From Actinoplanes sichuanensis (GTDB lineage Bacteria; Actinomycetota; Actinomycetes; Mycobacteriales; Micromonosporaceae): a stretch of DNA of 64,000 nt. The DNA lies in the NCBI RefSeq assembly GCF_033097365.1, contig NZ_AP028461.1, positions 3,410,001 through 3,474,000 of the forward strand, in the 5' to 3' direction. The notes beneath the pieces are model-generated. The model was given only the letters and a program-made list of their open reading frames with translations, was not told the origin of the DNA and did not search any database. Both the position numbers and the translations under genes were made by a program. Shown here in pieces: positions 25,074 through 32,117 of the stretch. Within the stretch, counting starts at the first letter, position 1. Each line of letters starts with the position of its first letter.

Positions 25074-26012
25074 GTGTCGATGGCTGAGTTGATCGACGAG
25101 TTCTTGGCGGCCCGGGCCACGCGTAAACCCTCGGTGCACACGCTTTCGGCGTACCGCAGGGATTTGCATCTGGTGTTGCGGCTCGCCGAGCCCGCCCCGG
25201 TGACGGTGAGTGACCTCTCCCCTCGCGTCTTGCGGGGGGCCTTTGCCCGTTTTGCGGCGACGCGCTCCCCCGCGAGTGTCTCCCGGGCCTGGTCGTCGTG
25301 GAATGCGTTCTTCACGTTTCTGGTCACTGAGCAGGTGATTCCGGGCAATCCGATGTCGGCGGTGGACAAACCGCGCACGACGGCGCTGGTGCCGAAGCCG
25401 TTGCGGGGTGAGGACACGCCCGAGTTGTTGTTGCGGGCGGTGAGTACGGCGGATGACTCGCAGCGTGATCCGTGGCCGGAGCGGGATGTGGTGGTGCTGG
25501 CGCTGGCGTTGTGTGCGGGTCTGCGGTTGTCGGAGATGTTGGCGTTGCGGGTGGGTTCGGTCAGTGGGCGTGCGGGTGAGCGTCGGGTCGAGGTGGCCGG
25601 TAAGGGTGGGCGGCCGCGGATGGTGCCGATCGAGCCGGGGCTGGATGCGGCGGTGGGGCGTTATCTGGACAGCCGGCGGGTGCGGTTCGGGCGGGTCGGT
25701 GCGACCGCTCCCCTGCTGGTGGATCGGCGTGGGGCGGCGTTGCAGCGGGGTGGTCTGCAGTATCTGGTGCGGTCGTGTTATCGGCGGGCGGGTGTCGGGG
25801 ATCGGGTGCCGCGGGGGGCGCAGTTGCATGCGTTGCGGCATACGTTCGCGACGCGGTTGGCGGAGGACGGGGCGAACGCGTCGGAGATCATGCGGTTGTT
25901 GGGGCATGCGTCGTTGGCGACGTCGCAGTCGTATATCGAGGTGACGGCGGAGCAGCAGCGTGCGGCGGTTCAGGCGAATAGGACTAATCGGGTGCTGAGT
26001 GAGCTGGGGTGA
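25065..26012 (+). CDS. Tyrosine recombinase (Xer-like integrase) near dif
   Basis: The 315-residue protein has an N-terminal SAM-like core-binding domain (MAELIDEFLAARATRKPSVH through NAFFTFLVTEQVIPGNP) and a complete catalytic domain. The catalytic residues are Arg in CAGLRLSEMLAL, Lys in VAGKGGRPRMVP, His-x-x-Arg in LHALRHTFATRL, His in LLGHASLATS and Tyr in SQSYIEV. Length and architecture match XerC/XerD rather than phage integrases. ATG 25065 was chosen because the open frame upstream lacks homology. It lies about 610 bp from the dif-like site and 26 bp before a small Tat lipoprotein gene. Whether it serves dif or another site is unknown. Confidence 0.88.
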   Translation: MQHVSMAELIDEFLAARATRKPSVHTLSAYRRDLHLVLRLAEPAPVTVSDLSPRVLRGAFARFAATRSPASVSRAWSSWNAFFTFLVTEQVIPGNPMSAVDKPRTTALVPKPLRGEDTPELLLRAVSTADDSQRDPWPERDVVVLALALCAGLRLSEMLALRVGSVSGRAGERRVEVAGKGGRPRMVPIEPGLDAAVGRYLDSRRVRFGRVGATAPLLVDRRGAALQRGGLQYLVRSCYRRAGVGDRVPRGAQLHALRHTFATRLAEDGANASEIMRLLGHASLATSQSYIEVTAEQQRAAVQANRTNRVLSELG

Positions 26013-26038
26013 CATCGGGTCTGCCAGAATCCGGGGTT

Positions 26039-26188
26039 ATGAGTGAGGAGAAGTTCAGTCGGCGGTCGCTGTTCGGGCGGGTGCTGCTGGTGGCCGGTGG
26101 GGTGGCGACGTTGACGACGTTGACCGGATGCCCGGGTGGCGACCAGGACGACGATGACGATGACGATGGTGGAGACGACGACGATTGA
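26039..26188 (+). CDS. 49-residue Tat lipoprotein with Asp-rich tail
   Basis: ATG 26039 opens MSEEKFSRRSLFGRVLLVAG, with a twin-arginine motif SRRSLF, a hydrophobic segment and a lipobox LTGC at residues 28-31. The mature part is only about 19 residues, CPGGDQ followed by seven Asp, two Gly and four Asp. It should be a membrane-anchored anionic peptide outside the cell, perhaps metal-binding. It starts 26 bp after the recombinase stop; a CAGAAT box just upstream could give it its own promoter. Too short for most gene finders. Confidence 0.65.
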   Translation: MSEEKFSRRSLFGRVLLVAGGVATLTTLTGCPGGDQDDDDDDDGGDDDD

Positions 26189-26210
26189 ATGCGTTTTTCG
26201 GTACGGATGA

Positions 26211-26242
26211 CGGCCACTCCCCTGCTGTGGGGGTGGCCGTTC
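26211..26242 (+). terminator. Hairpin terminator after the Tat lipoprotein gene
   Basis: CGGCCACTCCCC (26211-26222) pairs with GGGGGTGGCCG (26229-26239) with one mismatch around a short loop. Downstream to 26349 there is no gene, only a direct repeat TGACTTTGGTC at 26254 and 26286. Confidence 0.65.
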
Positions 26243-26349
26243 GTCGTCGGGGGTGACTTTGGTCTATCCGTGGGGGCTGCCGGGCTGACTTTGGTCATCG
26301 ACTTTCGGCGACTGTCGGGCCGGTGGTGGGGCCGGGCAGGCTGGTCGGT

Positions 26350-27393
26350 ATGCGGGTGTTGGCGTTGTGGGTGCTGGCGACGTGGTGTGCCGAGTGCGTG
26401 TGGGGTGGGTTCACGGTCGTCGACTATCCGGTGGTGTTGCTGTTTCTGGGGCCGCTGTATGGGAGTGTCGCGGTCCTGATCCGGGAGGTGGCGCGGCGGC
26501 GTGGTGGTGGTTGGCCGGTGATGGTGTCGCTGGCGGTGGCGTTCGGGTTGGTGCAGGCCGGGTTGGTGGATCAGAGTCTGTTCGATCGGGCGGCCCTGGA
26601 GGGCACGGAGTTCGCGGAGGAGTCGCGGGCGGCCGGGGCGACGTGGGTGGCGTGGCCGGGGTTCAGTGCTGAACAGTTGTTCGAGTTCGTGCGGAACCAT
26701 GTGTGGTGGAGCGTGTGTGCGCCGATCGCGGTGGTGGAGGCGTGGGCCGGGCCGGTGGTGCGTCGGGAGCCGTGGTTGTCGCGGCGGGGTGTGGTCGGGC
26801 TGGTGGTGCTGTATCTGGTGGCGAGTCTGGTGAATTGGTCGGATTCGGGTCGGGTGGTGACGGCGGCGCAGGTGGCCGTGGTGGTGGTCGTCGTGGTGGT
26901 CCTGGTGGCGGTGGCGTTGTGGGCGTCTCCCCCGGCGGGTTCGAGGCGTGCGGGTTCGGGTCCTGCCGTTGCGGCGGCTGCGGTCGGTTCGGTAGCGGCG
27001 GGTTCGGAGGGGGCGGGTTCGAGAGGGCCGTCGGGGGTGCCGGCGCTGGTGCTGGGTGGGTCGGTGCTGGTGGTCGAGGTGGGTTCGTGGTTCGCCGGTG
27101 GGGGTTGGTCGGGGCTGGGGTTGCGGGTGGCCGGGGCGGTGCTGGTGGCGGTGGTGGCGGTGCGGTGGGCGCGGTCGCAGCGGCAGGTGCTGGCGGTGTG
27201 GGGTGCCGGGTTGGTGGTGGCGGCGGCGGGTGCGTTCCTGGCGCCGCCCTATGTGGCGGCGGCGTCGTGGTTGATGGTGGTCAGTGATGTGTTCGGGCTG
27301 GTGTTGGTGGGTGTGCTGCTGGTGGTGGCGTGGCGGCGGTCGCGGGTTATCGGGGCGACAGGGGGCGGGGCTGTCGGGATACTGGCGCGGTGA
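26350..27393 (+). CDS. Multi-spanning membrane protein of unknown function
   Basis: From ATG 26350 the 347-residue protein has about nine or ten helices: early ones (MRVLALWVLATWCAECVWGG, YPVVLLFLGPLYGSVAVLI) and later Val-rich ones (VVVVVVVVLVAVALWA near residue 180). A Ser/Gly/Ala-rich linker lies at about 195-230. WPGFSAEQLFEFVRNHVWWS marks an extracytoplasmic loop. No transporter signature recognised. Its stop overlaps the AAC(3)-like gene (GTGA), so they are co-translated. Confidence 0.7.
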   Translation: MRVLALWVLATWCAECVWGGFTVVDYPVVLLFLGPLYGSVAVLIREVARRRGGGWPVMVSLAVAFGLVQAGLVDQSLFDRAALEGTEFAEESRAAGATWVAWPGFSAEQLFEFVRNHVWWSVCAPIAVVEAWAGPVVRREPWLSRRGVVGLVVLYLVASLVNWSDSGRVVTAAQVAVVVVVVVVLVAVALWASPPAGSRRAGSGPAVAAAAVGSVAAGSEGAGSRGPSGVPALVLGGSVLVVEVGSWFAGGGWSGLGLRVAGAVLVAVVAVRWARSQRQVLAVWGAGLVVAAAGAFLAPPYVAAASWLMVVSDVFGLVLVGVLLVVAWRRSRVIGATGGGAVGILAR

Positions 27394-28205
27394 ATCAGGA
27401 GACTCCCCCTCAGGCTGTTCCGCATACCGTGAGTTCGTTGGCTGCTGATCTTCGGCGGTTGGGGCTGGCGGCCGGTGATGTGGTGCTGGTGCATTCGGCG
27501 TTGCGGTCGGTGGGGTTCGTGGCGGGGCATGTGCAGTCGGTGGTGTTGGCGTTGTTGGAGGTGTTGGGTCCGGCGGGGACGTTGGTGGTGCCGACGCACA
27601 CGAATTACAACTCGGATCCGGCGGGGTGGAGTAATCCGCCGGTGCCGGAGTCGTGGTGGTCGGTGATCCGGGAGGAGAATCCGGGGTTCGATCGGGTGTT
27701 GTCGCCGAGCCGGTGGGTGGGTGTGCTGCCGGAGAGTGTGCGGACGTGGCCGGGTGCGGTGCGTAGTGGGCATCCGCAGGTGTCGTTCGCGGCGGTGGGT
27801 GCGCGGGCGGCGGAGGTCGTGGCGTCGCATCCGGTGGAGGACGAGTTGGGTGACGGGTCGCCGTTGGGGGCGGTGTATCGGTTGGACGGCAAGGTGTTGT
27901 TGATCGGGTGTGGGCATGCCAACAACACGTCGATGCATCTGTCGGAGACGCGGCAGCCGGAGCCGAAGTTGGAGGAGAACGGTGCGGCGGTGCGGGATGC
28001 GGATGGTTCGGTGCGGTGGGTGACGTGGTCGGCGCCGGCTAGTGACTCGTCGGATTTCGCGGAGATCGGTGTGGCGTTCGATGCGGTGGGGCCGGTGTCG
28101 GTGGGTTTGGTGGGTGGGGCGAGTTCGCGGTTGATGTCGCAGCGGGCGGTGGTGGATTTCGCGACCGGGTGGATCCGGGAGAACCGGGTGGCGTCGGCGG
28201 GCTGA
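27390..28205 (+). CDS. AAC(3)-family N-acetyltransferase (aminoglycoside-type)
   Basis: GTG 27390 starts a 271-residue protein with the Antibiotic_NAT fold: VVLVHSALRSVGFVAGHVQS at the N-terminus, GTLVVPTHTNYNSDP, then ELGDGSPLGAVYRLDGKVLL and CGHANNTSMHLSET, with catalytic-type His and Glu residues retained. Members acetylate the 3-amino group of aminoglycosides or act on other amines such as siderophore or peptide precursors. It is coupled to the membrane protein upstream. Resistance is a possibility, not shown. Confidence 0.85.
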   Translation: MNQETPPQAVPHTVSSLAADLRRLGLAAGDVVLVHSALRSVGFVAGHVQSVVLALLEVLGPAGTLVVPTHTNYNSDPAGWSNPPVPESWWSVIREENPGFDRVLSPSRWVGVLPESVRTWPGAVRSGHPQVSFAAVGARAAEVVASHPVEDELGDGSPLGAVYRLDGKVLLIGCGHANNTSMHLSETRQPEPKLEENGAAVRDADGSVRWVTWSAPASDSSDFAEIGVAFDAVGPVSVGLVGGASSRLMSQRAVVDFATGWIRENRVASAG

Positions 28206-28231
28206 GGTGTGCGGGGGCTAGGGTGCGGCGC

Positions 28232-28864
28232 ATGCGTGTTCCCGATTGGATCGACGACACTCGCAGTTCGTACGACACGGTGGCTGTGAGTTATGCGGAC
28301 ATGTTGCGCGGCAGGTTGGCCGAGGAGCCGTTTCAGCGCGGGATTCTGGGGTTGTTCGTCGAGCTGGTGCGTGGTCGTGGGCCGGTGGCCGATGTGGGGT
28401 GTGGGCCGGGGCGGATCACCGGGTTTCTGGCCGAGGCGGGTCTGGACGTGTTCGGGGTGGATCTGTCGCCGGGGATGGTGGCGGTGGCGCGGCGGGATTT
28501 TCCGGGGTTGCGGTTCGAGGTGGGTTCGATGACCGGGCTGCAGGTGGCGGATGGGTCGTTGGGTGGGGTGTTGGCGTGGTTCTCGTTGATTCATGTGCCG
28601 GATGAGGCGGTGCCGGGGGTGCTGGCGGAGTTTCGGCGGGTGCTGGCGCCGGGTGGGGTGGTGATGATCGGGTTTCATGCCGGGGAGGGTGTGCGGCACA
28701 AGACCGAGGGTTATGGCGGTCATCGGATGAATGTGCTGGTGCATCTGCGGTCGGCGGCGCGGGTGGCGGGTTGGTTGGCCGAGGCGGGTTTCACGGTGGA
28801 GGGTGAGTTGGTGCATCGTCCGGATCCGAGGACCGAGGGTGCGTTCGTGTTCGCGCACCGGTAG
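28232..28864 (+). CDS. Class I SAM-dependent methyltransferase
   Basis: The 210-residue protein from ATG 28232 shows motif I VADVGCGPGRITGFL near residue 55, motif II FGVDLSPGMVAVARRD, and the later VLAWFSLIHVPDEA and LAPGGVVMIGF. This is the Methyltransf_11/25 fold. Substrate unknown. A TAGGGT box 8 bp before the ATG suggests leaderless transcription; the gene ends at a strong hairpin. Confidence 0.87.
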   Translation: MRVPDWIDDTRSSYDTVAVSYADMLRGRLAEEPFQRGILGLFVELVRGRGPVADVGCGPGRITGFLAEAGLDVFGVDLSPGMVAVARRDFPGLRFEVGSMTGLQVADGSLGGVLAWFSLIHVPDEAVPGVLAEFRRVLAPGGVVMIGFHAGEGVRHKTEGYGGHRMNVLVHLRSAARVAGWLAEAGFTVEGELVHRPDPRTEGAFVFAHR

Positions 28865-28872
28865 CAGACGGC

Positions 28873-28910
28873 GAAAGGCCGGGCCGCGGTGATGCGCGGT
28901 CCGGCCTTTC
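28873..28910. terminator. Bidirectional terminator between methyltransferase and ohr
   Basis: GAAAGGCCGGGCCGCG (28873-28888) pairs with CGCGGTCCGGCCTTTC (28895-28910) with one mismatch. A- and T-rich ends on both sides suit termination of both convergent genes. Confidence 0.8.
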
Positions 28911-28921
28911 GTGTGTGCGGG

Positions 28922-29344
28922 TCAGGCGAGGTTGAGGGTGACCTCGACGTTGCCGCGGGTGGCGTTGGAGTAGGGGCACACCTGGTGGGCGGCGTCGAGG
29001 ACGGTTTTGGCGGTGGTTTCGTCGAGGCCGGGCAGTTCGGCTTCGATGGTGACGTTGAGGCCGAAGCCGGTGCCGGAGGGCAGGGGGCCGATGCCGACGT
29101 CGACGGTGATGGCGGTGTCTTCGAGGGTGATCTTCTGGGCGGAGGCGACGCGTTTGAGGGCGCTGTGGAAGCAGGCGGCGTAGCCGGCGGCGAAGAGTTG
29201 TTCGGGGTTGGTGAGGGCTCCGCCGGCGCCGCCGAGTTCCTTGGGGATGGCGAGGTCGAAGTCGAGGACGCCGTCGCTGGAGCGGACGTGGCCGTTGCGG
29301 CCGTCGCCGGTGGCGGTGGCTGAGGCGGTGTAGAGGGTGCTCAT
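28922..29344 (-). CDS. ohr: Organic hydroperoxide resistance protein Ohr
   Basis: The 140-residue OsmC-superfamily protein has both peroxidatic and resolving Cys, in AAGYAACFHSAL (residue 60) and HQVCPYSNATRGNVEV (residue 125), the Ohr-specific arrangement. It reduces organic hydroperoxides with lipoylated partners in the cytosol. It is co-transcribed with and overlaps (4 bp) the MarR regulator upstream, the classic ohrR-ohr unit. Confidence 0.93.
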   Translation of the reverse strand: MSTLYTASATATGDGRNGHVRSSDGVLDFDLAIPKELGGAGGALTNPEQLFAAGYAACFHSALKRVASAQKITLEDTAITVDVGIGPLPSGTGFGLNVTIEAELPGLDETTAKTVLDAAHQVCPYSNATRGNVEVTLNLA

Positions 29345-29793
29345 GCGGTGGTTCCTCCGGGAGGGGTTGGTGCTGGGCCGCTGTTGGCGCGGTGCAGCAG
29401 GGTGTGGAGTTGGTGGAGTTCGTCGGTGGTGAGGCCGGTGGCGCAGGCGAGGGCGTGGGAGAGGTCGCCGATGTCGGTCTGGAGGCGGGTGCCGGTCTCG
29501 GTGGGGTGGATCCAGACGGTGCGTTCGTCGTGGGTGGCGCGTTCGCGTCGGATGTGGCCCTGGGTTTCGAGGCGTTTGAGCAGGGGGCTGAGGGTGCCGG
29601 AGTCGAGGCGCAGGGTGCGTCCGAGGTCACGGATCGTGGTGGGTCCGTCGTGCCAGAGGATGCGCATGACGAGGTATTGGGGGTAGGTGAGGCCGTGGGG
29701 GTCGAGGTGTGGCCGGTAGAGCGAGGTCATCGCCCGGCTGGCCGCATAGAGCTGGAAGCAGATCATCCGGTCGAGGGCGGTGCTCTCTCGCAT
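29341..29793 (-). CDS. ohrR: OhrR-like MarR-family peroxide sensor
   Basis: From ATG 29793 (MRESTALDRMICFQLYAASR) the 150-residue protein has the sensing Cys in the ICFQLYAASRAM motif typical of OhrR and a winged helix (TTIRDLGRTLRLDSGTLSPL then LKRLETQGHIRRERATHDER). Oxidation of that Cys by organic peroxides releases DNA. A palindromic operator lies just upstream. The longer frame to 29853 crosses that operator and is not favoured. Confidence 0.9.
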   Translation of the reverse strand: MRESTALDRMICFQLYAASRAMTSLYRPHLDPHGLTYPQYLVMRILWHDGPTTIRDLGRTLRLDSGTLSPLLKRLETQGHIRRERATHDERTVWIHPTETGTRLQTDIGDLSHALACATGLTTDELHQLHTLLHRANSGPAPTPPGGTTA

Positions 29794-29810
29794 GACCGGA
29801 ACAGTAGTGC

Positions 29811-29837
29811 CCAATTCAATTGTGCACAACTGATTGG
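29811..29837. promoter_or_regulatory. OhrR operator
   Basis: TTGTGCACAA (29820-29829) is a perfect palindrome flanked by CCAAT (29811-29815) and ATTGG (29833-29837). AT-rich sites with TTG..CAA halves are the known OhrR targets. It sits 18 bp before the ohrR start and 36 bp before the divergent acetyltransferase gene, so both may be controlled. Confidence 0.7.
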
Positions 29838-29872
29838 TGCCGCAGGTCACCACGTTGTGTGATCATGCGGCC

Positions 29873-30379
29873 ATGGCGTCCATCCGCTTCGTGAAGCTCT
29901 CCCCCGCCACTCTGGCCGCGCTGCTCGCCGGTGACCTCGACGCCGCGAGCGCCGCCGCGGGGCATCCGCTGAGCCCGTTCCTGATCGAGGAGAACTGGCT
30001 GTGGGAGATCCGGCTCGACGACATCAGGCGTGATCCGCGGGCCGCGGACTGGATCGCGGCGGCGGTCGTCGCCGAACCCGAAGGGGTGGTCGTCGGTCAC
30101 GGCGGGTTCCACGGGCCACCCGACGGTGACGGGGTGGTCGAGGTCGCGTACACGGTCGCGCCGGAGCACCGGCTGCGCGGCTACGCCACGGCGATGCTGC
30201 AACAGCTGCTGGCCCGCGCCGACGGTGACCCGAGGGTCACCGCGGTACGGGCCAGCATCCGGCCGGACAACATCGGTTCGAAGAAGGTGATCGCCGGTTT
30301 CGGGTTCCGCAAGGTCGGCGAGCAGTGGGATCCCGAGGACGGGCTGGAGGACGTCTACCTGCGTACCGCCGCCGGGTGA
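29873..30379 (+). CDS. GNAT acetyltransferase
   Basis: The 168-residue protein has a GNAT core with VVVGHGGFHGPPDGDGVVEV, the CoA loop EHRLRGYATAMLQQLLARAD and SIRPDNIGSKKVIAGFGFRK, similar to RimJ/L-type enzymes (Acetyltransf_3). Target unknown. It is transcribed away from ohrR over a shared 79-bp promoter region containing the OhrR operator, and may therefore respond to peroxide. Confidence 0.83.
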   Translation: MASIRFVKLSPATLAALLAGDLDAASAAAGHPLSPFLIEENWLWEIRLDDIRRDPRAADWIAAAVVAEPEGVVVGHGGFHGPPDGDGVVEVAYTVAPEHRLRGYATAMLQQLLARADGDPRVTAVRASIRPDNIGSKKVIAGFGFRKVGEQWDPEDGLEDVYLRTAAG

Positions 30380-30385
30380 GGAAGG

Positions 30386-31252
30386 TCAGGCGGCGGCGGC
30401 CAGCCGCTGGCCGTGCACGTCGGTCACCGACAGTCGGGTGCTCATGGTGGACCGGGCGGCGATCTGCGCGGCGTAGGCCGCCCGCCGCCGGGCCACGCAG
30501 CCGTCCTTGGCGGTCGGCGACTTCTTCTGCTCCATGTGGGTGTTGAGGCCGTCGCGCAGCAGGGCCAGGGCCTCGGTGCGCAGCTGCGACACCCGCGACT
30601 CGGTGACGCCGAGTTCGGCGGCGACCTCCGACAGCGGCCGCTCCTGCAGGAACGACGCCTCCACCACGTAGCGCAGGCGCTCCGGCAGGACACCGACGGC
30701 GTCGTGCAGGTAGCCGAGGCGCTCGCGGTGCAGCAGCATCTCCTCGGGGTTCAGCGACGACTCGGTGACCATGTCCTCGGCGGTGCCGGCGGCGAAGCCC
30801 TGCAGCGACAGCACGGCGGCGCGCTGGACGTCGTCGTCGACGCTGGACAGCTCGCCGACCGCGACACCGAGCAGCTCGGCCAGCTCCTCCGGGGTCGGGG
30901 TGCGCCCGAGCCGGCGGGTCAGCTCCTCGCGGGCCACGTCGGCGCGGCGGGCGCGGGCCCGGACCGAGCGGCTGGCCCAGTCCATGCTGCGCAGCTCGTC
31001 GAGCAGGGCGCCGCGGACCCGTACGGCCGCGAACCGGCCGAACGGGATCCCGCGCTCCGGATCATAGGCTTGGGCGGCGGTCACCAGCGCGGCGTAGCCG
31101 GCCGACGCGAGGTCGTCGCGGTGCACGTGCGGCGGCACCTTGAACAGCATCTCGCGGACCATGTGACCGACCAGCGCCATGTTGTCGCGGATCAGGTCCT
31201 CCTGGGCCCGGCTGACAACGGCAGGAGTGGCGGCCTGAAGCTGAGCGGTCAT
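30386..31252 (-). CDS. WhiG/FliA-family RNA polymerase sigma factor
   Basis: The 288-residue protein has region 2 with LASAGYAALVTAAQAYDPER, GIPFGRFAAVRVRGALLDEL and RSMDWASRSVRARARR, the last being the FliA/WhiG signature for GCCGATAA-type -10 boxes. Region 3 (RRLGRTPTPEELAELLGVAV) and region 4 (RPLSEVAAELGVTESRVSQL) follow. A basic tail of about 50 residues after region 4 is unusual. In motile-spore actinomycetes such factors drive flagellar, chemotaxis and sporangium genes. A chemoreceptor gene 4 kb away has a matching promoter. Confidence 0.88.
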   Translation of the reverse strand: MTAQLQAATPAVVSRAQEDLIRDNMALVGHMVREMLFKVPPHVHRDDLASAGYAALVTAAQAYDPERGIPFGRFAAVRVRGALLDELRSMDWASRSVRARARRADVAREELTRRLGRTPTPEELAELLGVAVGELSSVDDDVQRAAVLSLQGFAAGTAEDMVTESSLNPEEMLLHRERLGYLHDAVGVLPERLRYVVEASFLQERPLSEVAAELGVTESRVSQLRTEALALLRDGLNTHMEQKKSPTAKDGCVARRRAAYAAQIAARSTMSTRLSVTDVHGQRLAAAA

Positions 31253-31308
31253 TTCGATTCCCCCTGTGTCGGCTGACCGGCTGGCAGGGGGAACTTTTCG
31301 CGGCTACG

Positions 31309-31350
31309 GGTGCAACCGGTGGGCACTCTCGGTTGCCGCTTGGTTGCACC
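31309..31350. promoter_or_regulatory. Inverted repeat in the sigma-factor leader
   Basis: GGTGCAACC (31309-31317) and GGTTGCACC (31342-31350) are perfect 9-bp arms 24 bp apart, 57-98 bp upstream of the sigma factor start. The region 31253-31371 is locally A/T-enriched and gene-free. It may be a regulator site or an mRNA stem; the sequence does not decide. Confidence 0.4.
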
Positions 31351-31371
31351 GAGAATTTTCCCTCAAGTGCG

Positions 31372-32067
31372 TCAGGCGGCCGGCGGGGCTTCGAGGGGGC
31401 CCTCCTGGGGGCCGGTCAGCACGGTCTGCTCGACGCCGGCCTTGTGCAGGTCGAGCGGGCCGCCCTCGGGTTCCTGCTCCTCCAGCAGGGCGAGCAGGAC
31501 GTGGCCGGTGCCGACCCGGTCGTGGCCCAGCCGCAGCGCCTCGCGGAAGGACAGCTCCAGGGCTTTGCGGGCGTGGGCGTCGAACGGGATCAGCGGGGCC
31601 GGCTCGGCGTCGCCGGGCGCGGCGGTGACGGCGGTGCGGATCTCGTCGAGGGTGCGGCCCTGGGCCGCCACGGCCCGGGCGGCGAGTCCGTCGGCCTGGT
31701 CGAGCAGGCCGAGCACGAGGTGGCCGGGGCTGATCTCGGGGTGGCGCAGGCGGGCGGCGTGCGCCATCGAGGCGACGACGGCGGCGCGGGCGAGGTCGGA
31801 GTAGCGGCTGAAGCCCTGGGAGGCGTCCTGTTTGGCGGCGGGCACGAACCGTTTCTGGGCGGCCTGTTTGGTGACGCCCATGCTGCGGCCGATGTCGGTC
31901 CAGGAGGCGCCGGAGCGGCGGGCCTGGTCGACGAAGTGGCCGACGAGGTGGTCGGCGAGCTCGCCGAGGTGGTCGGAGAGGGCGACGGCGCCGGCGACCC
32001 GGTCGAGGGGGCTGTCGGGGTGCCCGGCGGTGACGGCGTGGATGAGGTCGTCGAGTCGAACAGTCAT
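31372..32067 (-). CDS. Clp N-terminal repeat domain protein with HTH
   Basis: Residues about 20-75 include a helix-turn-helix-like segment (ARRSGASWTDIGRSMGVTKQ, then AAQKRFVP). Residues about 85-215 contain two Clp_N repeats (SDLARAAVVASMAHAARLRH ... EISPGHLVLGLLDQADG and AHARKALELSFREALRLG ... VGTGHVLLALLEEQEPEGG), the substrate-adaptor domain of ClpC/ClpA without any ATPase. It may act as a transcription factor with a Clp-related sensor domain. Two palindromes at its start suggest autoregulation. Confidence 0.78.
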   Translation of the reverse strand: MTVRLDDLIHAVTAGHPDSPLDRVAGAVALSDHLGELADHLVGHFVDQARRSGASWTDIGRSMGVTKQAAQKRFVPAAKQDASQGFSRYSDLARAAVVASMAHAARLRHPEISPGHLVLGLLDQADGLAARAVAAQGRTLDEIRTAVTAAPGDAEPAPLIPFDAHARKALELSFREALRLGHDRVGTGHVLLALLEEQEPEGGPLDLHKAGVEQTVLTGPQEGPLEAPPAA

Positions 32068-32092
32068 GCCGTCAACTCTAGGTTGACGGCAT
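32066..32092. promoter_or_regulatory. Palindromic operator 1 at the Clp_N gene start
   Basis: ATGCCGTCAA (32066-32075) and TTGACGGCAT (32083-32092) are perfect arms around a 7-bp centre. The start codon of the Clp_N gene (32065-32067) touches its edge. It shares GTCAAC...GTTGAC with operator 2, whose centre is 29 bp away. Confidence 0.7.
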
Positions 32093-32098
32093 GACTAT

Positions 32099-32117
32099 CG
32101 TCAACTCAGAGTTGACG
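32099..32117. promoter_or_regulatory. Palindromic operator 2, near the DUF6204 gene end
   Basis: CGTCAACTC (32099-32107), a single A, then GAGTTGACG (32109-32117) form a perfect 19-bp palindrome. It overlaps the last codons of the DUF6204-like gene and pairs with operator 1 for a cooperative binding arrangement. Confidence 0.7.
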
